Source of the DNA: a virus
IMG/VR virus record: IMGVR_UViG_3300030110_002295
Location: 1 to 43,950 of that record
Strand: one strand, 5' to 3'
Length of the DNA stretch: 43,950 nucleotides
Positions 34,505 to 42,131 of this stretch are shown in pieces; position 1 is the first letter of the stretch; each line of letters opens with the position of its first letter. Both the position numbers and the translations under genes were made by a program. The notes beneath the pieces were generated by a model. It saw nothing but the letters and a program-made list of their open reading frames with translations, ran no database searches and was not told the origin of the DNA.

Positions 34505-35376
34505 TATTTAAATTTTTTCATTAAACTACCAATAGGTTTACCAGCAGTTACAGAGTTAGTATGAGATATAAAAGGTCTTTTTTTATTTAAAGCGTTACCT
34601 TTTTGGGGAGGATTTTCTTCTAAATTACTAAGAGGCTTGTTGAAACTAATATTTAAAGAATCATATATATTAAATTGACTTGTAAGTCTAGATGGATTAG
34701 TTGTTGAACCTGAAATACTCCATGAAGGTTTTTGGTCTTTGTTGAGAACAAATCTTCTATCAAACACAGATGATGTTGATGGAAAAGTAAATGAATTAGT
34801 TGGTAATATTCCTGGTTTTGTTATTCTAGCATCTATCTCGGTTTGCTTTTTTTTCTCTGCTTCAAGTTTATCAGCAATCTTTTTGTTTCTATTATCAATA
34901 CCTTCATTATAAACTGATCTTCTATCTACTTCATCTACACCAACTATTCCTCTTAATTTTTGATCTCTATCTAAAAATCTATCAACTTGTTTTTTAGTTT
35001 TTCTTGCTTTATCACCAACACTTCCACCTGTATTTAGGTGTTCCATAAACTCAGTAGATATGTTACTAAAATCAGCATCTTCACCGTATTTTCTTATACT
35101 CTTTTTAATAGATTTTTTTTCACGATTAAAGTTTCTTTTATCAAGTTTTGCTGACAACCTTATGTGTTCTGGACTTCCTGGTTTTGTTTTGGATAATTTT
35201 AATTCTAATCCTTTTAAACCAGTGGAAGTTCTTTTTCTTTCTCTTGCATCATCCAAAGAAGCATCAACACTAAAATCCCCTACAAATGAATTGTATTTAA
35301 CTGGAGCTATTACATTTGCTTCGTCTGTTATGCTATTTCCCTCTTGTTTTAAAGGAGATTTGTTTTGTCTTGCCAT
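34504..35376 (-). CDS. hypothetical basic protein (290 aa) with N-terminal SPLK motif
   Basis: Begins MARQNKSPLKQEGNSITDEA, sharing KSPLK with the truncated ORF at 1-91. The middle is Lys/Arg-rich and helical (KRNFNREKKSIKKSIRKYGE, KARKTKKQVDRFLDRDQKLR). The last 100 residues are Ser/Asn/Pro-rich and probably disordered, ending PIGSLMKKFK. It overlaps the winged-helix gene by 28 bases. The high basic charge would allow DNA or RNA contact or packaging in the capsid, but there is no recognisable fold. Confidence 0.45.
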   Translation of the reverse strand: MARQNKSPLKQEGNSITDEANVIAPVKYNSFVGDFSVDASLDDARERKRTSTGLKGLELKLSKTKPGSPEHIRLSAKLDKRNFNREKKSIKKSIRKYGEDADFSNISTEFMEHLNTGGSVGDKARKTKKQVDRFLDRDQKLRGIVGVDEVDRRSVYNEGIDNRNKKIADKLEAEKKKQTEIDARITKPGILPTNSFTFPSTSSVFDRRFVLNKDQKPSWSISGSTTNPSRLTSQFNIYDSLNISFNKPLSNLEENPPQKGNALNKKRPFISHTNSVTAGKPIGSLMKKFK

Positions 35377-35819
35377 CTTGCTTTATCTTTATTAACATGA
35401 TCAATTGAGGTTTTTAAAACCTTATTCATATACGTGCCACCTTTCATTATAATGTTTCTTCTTTCGCTAGTTGGTATATCATCTTCACCTAGCATTATTC
35501 TATAAACTTTATTTATTAATTGTTTACCCTTAAAAGAAACTTTATATATATTGTATTTTCTTGTGGTTCTATTTCGGTGTCTCCACACTTTAATCCAATC
35601 GTTTTGAATTAACTTGTTCCACCTTCTATTATTCCAACTATAAGAGTATGTGCCCATTTTAAAATCTTTAATAGTAAACATGTCTATGCAGTCTAGATAT
35701 ATAAGAAGTTCTAAGTCAGCATCATTCAAGCCGTTGTTTTTACAAGCCCATTTGCGTATTATACGGTAATGTTTTAACAAGTTCAATTTTTTAATATCAC
35801 TTGCTTCTAGCTTTTTCAT
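35349..35819 (-). CDS. winged-helix (MarR-like) DNA-binding protein
   Basis: The 156-residue protein has the order expected of a winged helix: NGLNDADLELLIYLDCIDMF (helix 1-2), FTIKDFKMGTYSYSWNNRRW (recognition zone), then KLIQNDWIKVWRHRNRTTRK and YNIYKVSFKGKQLINKVYRI (wing and dimer helix). It is translationally coupled to groES (ATGA overlap at 35816-35819), so it is made with the chaperonin. It may regulate phage or host transcription. The final 40 residues (MKGGTYMNKVLKTSIDHVNK) look like an add-on. The family call is from pattern only. Confidence 0.5.
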   Translation of the reverse strand: MKKLEASDIKKLNLLKHYRIIRKWACKNNGLNDADLELLIYLDCIDMFTIKDFKMGTYSYSWNNRRWNKLIQNDWIKVWRHRNRTTRKYNIYKVSFKGKQLINKVYRIMLGEDDIPTSERRNIIMKGGTYMNKVLKTSIDHVNKDKARWQDKTNLL

Positions 35820-36076
35820 AAAACAACGACCACGTCTCTTGATTTAATAACGTGATATGTATCTTTATTTATTTCAATTTTGTGGCCTGCTCTTCTATCG
35901 AAGTATATTTCATCGCCTTCGTTTATACCTTTTACATCAACACCAAAAGTTAACACTTGAGCTTTTTCAAACCTTATATCTTCTCTTTGTCCGTGAGTTA
36001 ATAATAGACCACCTTTTGTTTCTTCAACACCTTGTTCCATAGGTGTTATAATTAAATTATCCCCTATCGCCTTCAT
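35816..36076 (-). CDS. groES: cochaperonin GroES (Hsp10)
   Basis: The 86-residue protein, shorter than the usual 94-97, follows the GroES layout. It has NLIITPMEQ at the N-terminus, a mobile loop with ETKGGLLLTHG (hydrophobic triplet L24-L26 in place of IVL), KAQVLTFG, the conserved INEGDEIYFDRRAG, and a C-terminal hairpin KIEINKDTYHVIKSRDVVVV. The mobile-loop triplet is kept, so GroEL docking is plausible. Its ATG lies inside the 3' end of groEL (20-nt overlap), and its stop overlaps the next start (ATGA). It should cap the GroEL ring encoded just upstream. Confidence 0.9.
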   Translation of the reverse strand: MKAIGDNLIITPMEQGVEETKGGLLLTHGQREDIRFEKAQVLTFGVDVKGINEGDEIYFDRRAGHKIEINKDTYHVIKSRDVVVVL

Positions 36077-37610
36077 GTATTCTAATATTATTAATTACAC
36101 AATCAGTTGATAAAATAGTGGTAGCTACAGAAGCCGCGTTTTTTAAAGCGCTTTTTGTAACCAATAGTGGATCAATAATTCCACTATCAATCATGTTTAC
36201 CATATTTCCTGTAACCACGTTTATACCATTCCCTTCTTTTAAGTCTGTATTAGATTTAATACCAGCGTTTCTTAATATAACATCGAATGGAGATTTAATT
36301 GCGTCAAATAAAACTTCTTCTGCTTTGTTTGCAGCTTTTATTTTTAACGCAGCATTAAGTAAGGCTATACCTCCACCTGGAACTATACCTTCTTTTATCG
36401 CGGCTTTTGTAGCACACACAGCATCTTCAACTCTATCTTTTTTTTCTTTTAATTCTACATCAGAATTAGCACCAACTTTTACGTTAGCAATTTTTGCGGA
36501 TAGTAATGCTAATCTTCTTTCAAGTCGTGTTATAGGACCAGGTTTAGTTTCTTTTAGTATATCTTTCTTTACTTGTTCAATAACATCTTCTACTTGTAGA
36601 GAAACACCTGCGACCTGTATAATGGTTTCATATTCTGTTGTTACCGACTTAACACATTCACCTAAATGTTCAGGTTGGATTAAATCTAAATCATCACCTA
36701 AATGCTCATTAATAACTGTTGCTCCAGTCATCATAGCAATATCATTTAATACTTGTTTTTTAGTAACTCCAAAATTAGGAGCATCAATTATATTTATTTT
36801 TATATTACCTTTTATTTTATTCATTGCTAATGCTGCTAATACTTTAGTATCTGCATCTCCAATAATTAACAAGGCTCTATTAGTTTTTATGACGTGTTCT
36901 AAAACTGATTGAATCTTACGTATGTTTTCTATTTTAGATTCTACAATTAAAATTAGAGGTTTGTTAAGTTCAGCTTTTTTACCACCTTTATCAGTGACAA
37001 AACTCATGTTTTTTAACCCTCTATCATATTGTATACCATCTACAATTTCTACATATGTTTCAGCAGTATCAGATTCTTCCATAGCAACCACACCGGTTTT
37101 ACCTACAGCTAAAAAAGCTTTAGATATTTTTTCCCCTAATTCTTTATCATTATTAGCTGAGATAGTTGCTACTTGTTCTACCATATCATCTACAACAGGT
37201 ATACTTATGTCATCTAAGTATTTTATTGTTTTGGTTACAGCAGAATCAATACCTTCTTTTAAAAATCTTACATTATTAATATTATGCTTTTTAGCTAAAT
37301 GTAAAATTGAATGTGCTAGTACTGTTGCGGTTGTTGTCCCATCTCCAGCTTCTTTTACGGTTTTACGCGCTGCTTCTTTTATAAGCATTGCACCCATATT
37401 TTCAACTGGATCTAATAACGTAACGCTTTCTGCTACTGTAATCCCATCTTTTGTTATAGTAGGTTTACCTAAATTATCTTCTAAGATAACACACTTACCG
37501 TTAGCCCCAAGTGTGGAGCTAACAGCTTTTGTGAGTTTATCTATTCCTTTTAATATCTTATCTTGAGCTTCATTGCCAAAGTTAAGATTTTTAACAAGTT
37601 TTTCTGTCAT
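36057..37610 (-). CDS. groEL: chaperonin GroEL (Hsp60), phage-encoded
   Basis: The 517-residue protein aligns with GroEL along its length. ATPase residues are intact: TKDG with D55, GDGTTTAT with D90 at 89-96, PGGG at 411-414 and RVED with D396, corresponding to D52, D87 and D398 of E. coli. The C-terminus stops at IHEGDRG and lacks the GGM-rich tail. In the apical domain several polypeptide-binding positions differ from E. coli: DRGYLSPYF is DRGLKNMSF (Y199 to L, Y203 to S), L234 is Q, and V263 and V264 are A and M; L237 is kept. It should fold proteins in the host cytoplasm with a GroES-like lid. It is followed, not preceded, by groES. Confidence 0.92.
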   Translation of the reverse strand: MTEKLVKNLNFGNEAQDKILKGIDKLTKAVSSTLGANGKCVILEDNLGKPTITKDGITVAESVTLLDPVENMGAMLIKEAARKTVKEAGDGTTTATVLAHSILHLAKKHNINNVRFLKEGIDSAVTKTIKYLDDISIPVVDDMVEQVATISANNDKELGEKISKAFLAVGKTGVVAMEESDTAETYVEIVDGIQYDRGLKNMSFVTDKGGKKAELNKPLILIVESKIENIRKIQSVLEHVIKTNRALLIIGDADTKVLAALAMNKIKGNIKINIIDAPNFGVTKKQVLNDIAMMTGATVINEHLGDDLDLIQPEHLGECVKSVTTEYETIIQVAGVSLQVEDVIEQVKKDILKETKPGPITRLERRLALLSAKIANVKVGANSDVELKEKKDRVEDAVCATKAAIKEGIVPGGGIALLNAALKIKAANKAEEVLFDAIKSPFDVILRNAGIKSNTDLKEGNGINVVTGNMVNMIDSGIIDPLLVTKSALKNAASVATTILSTDCVINNIRIHEGDRG

Positions 37611-37643
37611 TTGATTAAATTATATTATATTGTGGTTTAGATA

Positions 37644-37931
37644 TTATTCAAAGGTTTTAACCACCTTTGGTCCGTTTGCAAATTCTAATTTATTAGAATA
37701 ATGTTCAATTGAAGAATCTATAGCTTGTTCAGCTCCTTCTAATGTTTCTCTTCTAGTAACATCATGCCATACATCTTCATTAAGATCTTGGTACTCTGTT
37801 TGATAAAATCCATTAGGTAGTTGAACAATTCTCCATTTGCTTTTATTCGCAACATGTTTCCAAAGGTCAACGGTTTCTTTGGATACTTGTGGTTGACTAC
37901 TCCACGATTTAGTCGTGTAATAAAACGTCAT
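37644..37931 (-). CDS. small hypothetical protein (95 aa) leading the chaperonin operon
   Basis: A Trp- and charge-rich protein: MTFYYTTKSWSSQPQVSKET, then WKHVANKSKWRIVQLPNGFY, a block YQTEYQDLNEDVWHDVTRRE and a helix EGAEQAIDSSIEHYSNKLEF. The middle looks like a small alpha/beta domain with a QLPNGFYQTEY hairpin. No export signal. It is the first gene after the structured leader at 37964-38001 and lies 33 bases before groEL. I do not recognise a family. Co-transcription with groEL is likely; a functional link is unproven. Confidence 0.55.
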   Translation of the reverse strand: MTFYYTTKSWSSQPQVSKETVDLWKHVANKSKWRIVQLPNGFYQTEYQDLNEDVWHDVTRRETLEGAEQAIDSSIEHYSNKLEFANGPKVVKTFE

Positions 37932-37963
37932 TGGTTTTGGTTTTTAAAATTAATAATTGGTAT

Positions 37964-37983
37964 TGCTCTACCCGAGCAGGGTA
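37964..37983 (-). promoter_or_regulatory. interlocking 5-nt inverted repeats in the chaperonin operon leader
   Basis: The minus strand reads TACCC TGCTC GGGTA GAGCA. TACCC can pair with GGGTA, or TGCTC can pair with GAGCA. Each hairpin uses the other's arm as its five-base loop, so the two folds exclude each other. A further GGTA/TACC pairing with the following ATACC is possible. The element begins directly after TATAAATA and ends about 33 bases before the ATG at 37931. It may be a 5' mRNA structure or switch. It superficially resembles a tRNA D-arm but no tRNA follows. Confidence 0.45.
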
Positions 37984-37984
37984 T

Positions 37985-38001
37985 ATTTATAATCACTTGT
38001 T
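37985..38001 (-). promoter_or_regulatory. candidate late promoter, 17-nt repeat copy B
   Basis: On the minus strand AACAAGTGATTATAAAT is identical to the copy at 15074-15090. Here it runs on to give TATAAATA (37984-37991), the T4-type late promoter box. A small hairpin CACTT-TAAC-AAGTG (37994-38007) overlaps its upstream half. It lies in one of the longer intergenic gaps, between the fibre cluster and the chaperonin operon, where a promoter would be expected. In such A/T-rich DNA the box alone is weak evidence; the exact 17-nt repeat adds some weight. Confidence 0.35.
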
Positions 38002-38015
38002 AAAGTGTTAATTTA

Positions 38016-38582
38016 CTAAACTGCTACTTCTCTGTAAAGAATGCTAAGTACAAATGGTGAGTCTCCTTGCGATACTGTTATTCCACCACTAGCTTGAAGG
38101 GTAAAAGCAACATTTGGTTCAATATTAGTATTTGAATCACTATTTGGAAAGTCAAGACTTCCGTATTCATCAATAGCTGCATTTAATACACCAAATAGAA
38201 TATTTCTTGAAGGTTCTGTTCCTATGTAAAACTGAATGGTTTGTCCTAGAGCTCCCGCGTAATCATATGCAACTGAATTGAAATCTAATTTATAAACCAC
38301 ATTCATTACAGCTATTAATTTACCAGCTCCTGGCGCAGGAAGTAATTCTAAAGTTCCACCACCATTTAAGGTAAGCATTTGCGCAGCTGATAATGTTACT
38401 GTTGTTTGTTTTAAATCTGTACCGCCGCCGCCTGCAGAAACAGTATCGATTACATCCTGCATTGAATACTGAGTATCAAATGAGGTTGCTTTATTAACGT
38501 TGTTATTAGTATTAGATATTACTCCTCCTGGCTGCGAAGGATCATACCAGTCTAGTTTGTATGTTAAAGGTATTAATGCCAT
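38016..38582 (-). CDS. short fibre protein: shared N-terminal segment plus C-terminal beta-domain
   Basis: Residues 1-52 (MALIPLTYKLDWYDPS onward, ending MQDVIDTV and AGG) match the N-terminus of the 458-residue fibre at 42 of 52 positions. The shared segment probably attaches the protein to a common site on the virion. Residues 60-188 form a beta-rich domain with YKLDFNSVAYDY (97-108) and end SPFVLSILYREVAV. The last domain of the fibre at the window's right edge contains FKYDYNTVVYDY and a similar ending, so the two share a C-terminal module. It is the last gene of the fibre cluster. Probable role: minor receptor-binding or tip protein. Confidence 0.6.
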   Translation of the reverse strand: MALIPLTYKLDWYDPSQPGGVISNTNNNVNKATSFDTQYSMQDVIDTVSAGGGGTDLKQTTVTLSAAQMLTLNGGGTLELLPAPGAGKLIAVMNVVYKLDFNSVAYDYAGALGQTIQFYIGTEPSRNILFGVLNAAIDEYGSLDFPNSDSNTNIEPNVAFTLQASGGITVSQGDSPFVLSILYREVAV

Positions 38583-38614
38583 AGTTTTAATTTTTTAAAT
38601 TGTTTTATTTTTTA

Positions 38615-39991
38615 TTATTGTTTAATCATTACTATACCAGCTACGTTTAAAGGAGCTGCTCCAGCCCCAGTAGTTTGATATAGCATATTGGTTAATATAC
38701 CACCAGTTCCTGCAGCCGCATCATCATCAAATGACGGTAAGCTACCTGGAAGTCTAAATCTGTCGTGGTTAGTATTACCAATAGTAATTTCATTGTTAAC
38801 AGTACCACTTGGTTGAGCTTGATGACCTATAACTATATTGTTATTTCCTGGAGATGCTCCATTATTTGCTTGCCATCCAATAGCTATGTTTTCGTTATTT
38901 GAGACAAGGTTTTCTAATGCATAAGCACCTAAAGCTACATTAGCAAAACCATCTTGCATGTTTTTTAAACAAGATCTACCAACACCAACATTATTAGTAC
39001 TTTGGCCTGCATTTACACTTTTTATTTCTGCACCTACAAATGTATCAGCTAAACTTAATGTACATTCCATACCAGCTGCATAACCTATAGCGGTGTTTGA
39101 TGGTACAGCAAAAGCTGGACTTACGTTTTGATTACCTAAAGCTTTATAACCTATAGCGGTACATTGAACTTCGTTGTTTTCTAAATTCATTGCATTAAAT
39201 CCAAAAGCCGTATTACCACTGTCTCCAGATGCTCCACCAGATGTTGGTCCTAGATTTGCTCCAGCCCCGACACCAAAAGTTGTAACACCTACTTGAGTTG
39301 TTGCTGGGTTTTCACCTTGTAGAAGTGTCCCATTACCTACATCGTACTGATAAGGCCAAGGTATACCTCCTCCAGCTGTTTCAATTACATTTCCACTAGC
39401 ATCAACCGCTAAACTAAAAGCAGCTGTACCTGTGTAAGTACCGCTTCCATAATCTATAAACTCAACTTGTTTGTGTAGGTTTACACTTTCTGATCCTGGA
39501 GTTGTAACAACTTCAAGCATAGGATTGTTTCCATTAGCTCCAATTCTCCATCCATCACCAGCCCAGTTATATAGATAACCAAAGCCATCGCCATCATCAT
39601 CCCACCCCATAGAGACTTTATAATTAAATGCTTCATCTACAATTACAAATTCAGGATCACCACCTGCAGAACCCGCTTCTCTTGATAACACCATACTATA
39701 AGCGTCTCTTAATATCATATAGTTTGCTCCTGTTACAGATGGATAAGTAATTGACGCTGCGGAAGGTGCTAGCGTAAATTGACCAGGTGATGTTTCTTGA
39801 TACACAGGTATTCTATCATTTATTCCTGGAGTTGAGCCACCTGCTATTACTGTATCAATAACATCTTGCATTGTATATTGAGTATCTAAACTCGTAACCG
39901 TATTTACATTGTTATTTGTTGTTGTAAGTAATCCCCCTGGTTTTGATGGGTCATACCAATCTAATTTATATGTTAAAGGGATTAGCGCCAT
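38615..39991 (-). CDS. fibre protein with YadA-like head repeats (458 aa)
   Basis: Residues 1-52 are the shared attachment segment. Residues 259-405 hold about eight degenerate head repeats of the form N-x-A-I-G-x-x-A: NTAFGFNAM, CTAIGYKAL, NTAIGYAAG, NVGVGRSCL, NVALGAYAL, NIAIGWQAN, NIVIGHQAQ and EITIGNTNH. This is the left-handed beta-roll pattern of trimeric adhesins such as YadA, also used in phage fibres. The C-terminus has TTGAGAAPLNVAGIVMIKQ. The start is fixed by identity with the paralogue; it lies 26 bases inside the glycosyltransferase-like gene. It is likely a trimeric receptor-binding fibre. Confidence 0.7.
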   Translation of the reverse strand: MALIPLTYKLDWYDPSKPGGLLTTTNNNVNTVTSLDTQYTMQDVIDTVIAGGSTPGINDRIPVYQETSPGQFTLAPSAASITYPSVTGANYMILRDAYSMVLSREAGSAGGDPEFVIVDEAFNYKVSMGWDDDGDGFGYLYNWAGDGWRIGANGNNPMLEVVTTPGSESVNLHKQVEFIDYGSGTYTGTAAFSLAVDASGNVIETAGGGIPWPYQYDVGNGTLLQGENPATTQVGVTTFGVGAGANLGPTSGGASGDSGNTAFGFNAMNLENNEVQCTAIGYKALGNQNVSPAFAVPSNTAIGYAAGMECTLSLADTFVGAEIKSVNAGQSTNNVGVGRSCLKNMQDGFANVALGAYALENLVSNNENIAIGWQANNGASPGNNNIVIGHQAQPSGTVNNEITIGNTNHDRFRLPGSLPSFDDDAAAGTGGILTNMLYQTTGAGAAPLNVAGIVMIKQ

Positions 39992-40787
39992 TTCTACTTA
40001 ATTTTTTTAATTTACTCTTTACTTTTACTTCTATTTCTTTTTTTCTTTTGGATTGTGATATTAAATGAGTGTATCCATACTTTTTAGCATCTTGTTCTGA
40101 AACCCATTTATGACCGAGTGTTGTTATTGGTACTTTATAGTATTGTAATAAATTACTAATAAAATATTGTTCAAACATTATTGAAGGAACATTCAGAGGA
40201 TCTGCAATTTTACCAGCTGTATTAATGTAATCTAAAGCTAAATCATACCATTCAGGTATATGCTTTAAATTATTATAACCCATAAAACCACAACACACAG
40301 CGTTTAATACAACCTTAGAAAAATCTACATATTTATGCATTTTTAATTCAGGTGTTTCATAGCAGTCTTGTATTAATCTTCTATAATACTGATGACTATA
40401 CTCGTCTGTTTCCCAGTTTTGAAAACACGCTTCAGCATTTAATATATGAGCAGGAGGTTTTTTAAACCAAAAAGCATCCATATCTAAATGCATAAAAGGT
40501 TTATCTTGTAATATACACGCGTATAGTTTACCTATAGCCCAAAACCTTGTATCTATTTTGTTTAGTGTGTCTAGTTCTATCTTAACGTTGTCAAATGGGA
40601 GTTTTAAATCTTTCACTAATAACTCATAACCTTTTTTATCAGTCACTAATTCAATTTCATCAGCCCATTTTTTACTAGTTAAAATAGATAATTTAGCGCT
40701 ATCTGTAAATGCTTCTTTACTGTTAAATCCTACACAGTCATCTTTTGCTGGCTTAGACCAGTGACTGTAAACAACCTTTTTAATCAT
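39966..40787 (-). CDS. GT-A-type glycosyltransferase-like protein
   Basis: The 273-residue protein opens VVYSHWSKPAKDD, followed by a KLSILTSKKWADEIELVTDK strand-helix-strand and RFWAIGKLYACILQDKPFMH. It then has HLDMDAFWFKKP, where D102 and D104 form the DxD metal- and sugar-nucleotide-binding motif. The later part has VLNAVCCGFMGYNN and a VPSIMFEQYFISNLLQYY helix, and a Lys-rich end (KRKKEIEVKVKSKLKKLSRN). This order fits small Bacteroidota GT-A-like proteins. It lies inside the fibre cluster and overlaps the next fibre start. Possible targets are the fibres themselves or host surface glycans. The fold is likely; the donor and acceptor are unknown. Confidence 0.65.
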   Translation of the reverse strand: MIKKVVYSHWSKPAKDDCVGFNSKEAFTDSAKLSILTSKKWADEIELVTDKKGYELLVKDLKLPFDNVKIELDTLNKIDTRFWAIGKLYACILQDKPFMHLDMDAFWFKKPPAHILNAEACFQNWETDEYSHQYYRRLIQDCYETPELKMHKYVDFSKVVLNAVCCGFMGYNNLKHIPEWYDLALDYINTAGKIADPLNVPSIMFEQYFISNLLQYYKVPITTLGHKWVSEQDAKKYGYTHLISQSKRKKEIEVKVKSKLKKLSRNGANPFNI

Positions 40788-40902
40788 CTAACATGTTACT
40801 ATAACCTATTATGAAATCTTGATTATAATAAACTTGTTTTTTCTTAGTTTTTGTTTTAAACATTTTTTTAATTAAATTTAATATAAATAATAGTAGTTTC
40901 AT
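40780..40902 (-). CDS. possible 40-aa peptide upstream of the glycosyltransferase
   Basis: A short frame from ATG 40902 gives MKLLLFILNLIKKMFKTKTK and then a polar end IIGYSNMLDD. It has a hydrophobic N-terminus and a strongly basic middle. Its stop overlaps the glycosyltransferase start by eight bases, which would allow coupled translation. It fills an otherwise unused 120-base gap. It could be a membrane-binding leader peptide, or simply a chance frame in A/T-rich spacer. Confidence 0.35.
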   Translation of the reverse strand: MKLLLFILNLIKKMFKTKTKKKQVYYNQDFIIGYSNMLDD

Positions 40903-40907
40903 TTTGT

Positions 40908-42104
40908 TTAATCTAAATTACCTGTTCCAATACCATCACCTCCATAGTAGTAATATGAAGCAATACCTTCAGTAGGTCCAGCCCATGTAATTTTTACAAA
41001 TCCAGGAATTGAACTAACTGATTGATCTAAAGGACTCGCGGAATTAGCTACAAAATCTAAAACACCTCCGCTAACAAATCCATTTCCATCAACACTCATG
41101 TTAGGAAGTGTGACACCATTAACACGCACTGAGTCTGCTAGATCACTAAATTGTGAAAAACCTGAAGGGTTTGCAGCAACATTACCAACAATCATTGAGC
41201 CCGCACCACCATATAATCTAGCTGCTCCGCTAGGTCCAATACCACTACCTCCGTTAGCATATGTTTGTACATTCATATAACCCCAAGTCCAATTATTAAT
41301 TAATTGTTTATGTGACAGTTCGTAAGTATAAAAATCTGCGTCAGCAGTAAAAATAGTACCATCTGGTTTTGTTACATCTCTAGTAGCATATTCAGATTCA
41401 AACTTATTTGAACCTATAATTGTTTCGTTTTGAAATAAATCGCTAAAGGTTGTTCCATCTTCAGCACTCGCTTTATAATCAATTTGGTTGTTCTTACCAC
41501 CACCCATGGTAGTCATTAAAGTTATTGGTGTTTGACTTGTGCCGTCATGTAAATTTTTAGCCCAAGCAGAATATTGAACATTTACTTCAACTTCCCATAA
41601 ACCTTTTAACAACCATCCATTATTAACAAAACCTAAATTAATTACAGTAAAATAATCTGAATTAAATTGTCCAGTATCTGATACCGCATTTCCAAATAAT
41701 TGTGCATTTGTATATTGACTTCTGTTAATAATAATAGGTTTATCAAAATAAGCAGAAGCTCCAACACCTTCAAAACCAGGCATTGGGTCAACATAGTTAT
41801 TTGAGTTATTAGGACTACCACCACCTCTAATTGATTTTATAGGATATATTATAGATACATCACCTGGATTTACAGTTTCAGAAAGAGATTGAGCCACTTC
41901 ATCAGTGTATACTGCACCTGATAAAGAGGTTAATACCGTTTGTGTTTCTGAACTAACTGATTCCGATGCATTAACTGTATCTATAATGTCTTGCATGGTG
42001 TATGCCATATCAGTTAAATTAGCATTTGCCTGATTGGATGTTTTATAAAGTCTGTGATCTGGGTCGTAAAATATAACCCCTCTTGATGCTGGTATAATTG
42101 CCAT
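40908..42104 (-). CDS. fibre protein with divergent shared N-terminal segment (398 aa)
   Basis: Residues 1-50 (MAIIPASRGVIFYDPDHRLY, then a stretch ending YTMQDIIDTVNAS) match the attachment segment of the two downstream fibres only at key points: M-A-x-I-P, YDP, Asn-rich linker and MQDxIDTV. The rest is a distinct beta-rich domain with KGLWEVEVNVQYSAWAK, a TWGYMNVQTYANGG strand and a late VRVNGVTLPNMSVDGNGFVS. It ends ASYYYYGGDGIGTGNLD. The different body on a common N-terminus suggests a second receptor specificity on the same base. The N-terminal relation is clear; the body is unrecognised. Confidence 0.6.
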   Translation of the reverse strand: MAIIPASRGVIFYDPDHRLYKTSNQANANLTDMAYTMQDIIDTVNASESVSSETQTVLTSLSGAVYTDEVAQSLSETVNPGDVSIIYPIKSIRGGGSPNNSNNYVDPMPGFEGVGASAYFDKPIIINRSQYTNAQLFGNAVSDTGQFNSDYFTVINLGFVNNGWLLKGLWEVEVNVQYSAWAKNLHDGTSQTPITLMTTMGGGKNNQIDYKASAEDGTTFSDLFQNETIIGSNKFESEYATRDVTKPDGTIFTADADFYTYELSHKQLINNWTWGYMNVQTYANGGSGIGPSGAARLYGGAGSMIVGNVAANPSGFSQFSDLADSVRVNGVTLPNMSVDGNGFVSGGVLDFVANSASPLDQSVSSIPGFVKITWAGPTEGIASYYYYGGDGIGTGNLD

Positions 42105-42131
42105 TTTTAATTTTTTATTTTTTTAATTTTG

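Noticed and set aside
36118-37566. Two long plus-strand open frames (36118-36912 and 36922-37566) opposite groEL
   Set aside because: They mirror the groEL reading frame, have no leader or neighbours on the plus strand, and translate to Ser/Phe/Ile-rich low-complexity sequence typical of antisense shadows.
37964-37983. tRNA-like D-arm (GCTC…GGGTAGAGC) suggesting a tRNA gene
   Set aside because: The loop is only five bases, no anticodon or T arm follows, and no acceptor stem can be formed from the flanks.
37994-38007. CACTT-TAAC-AAGTG hairpin as terminator of the fibre cluster
   Set aside because: The stem is only five pairs, is not GC-rich, and is followed by ATTATAAATA with no U-run; a promoter-overlapping role is at least as likely.
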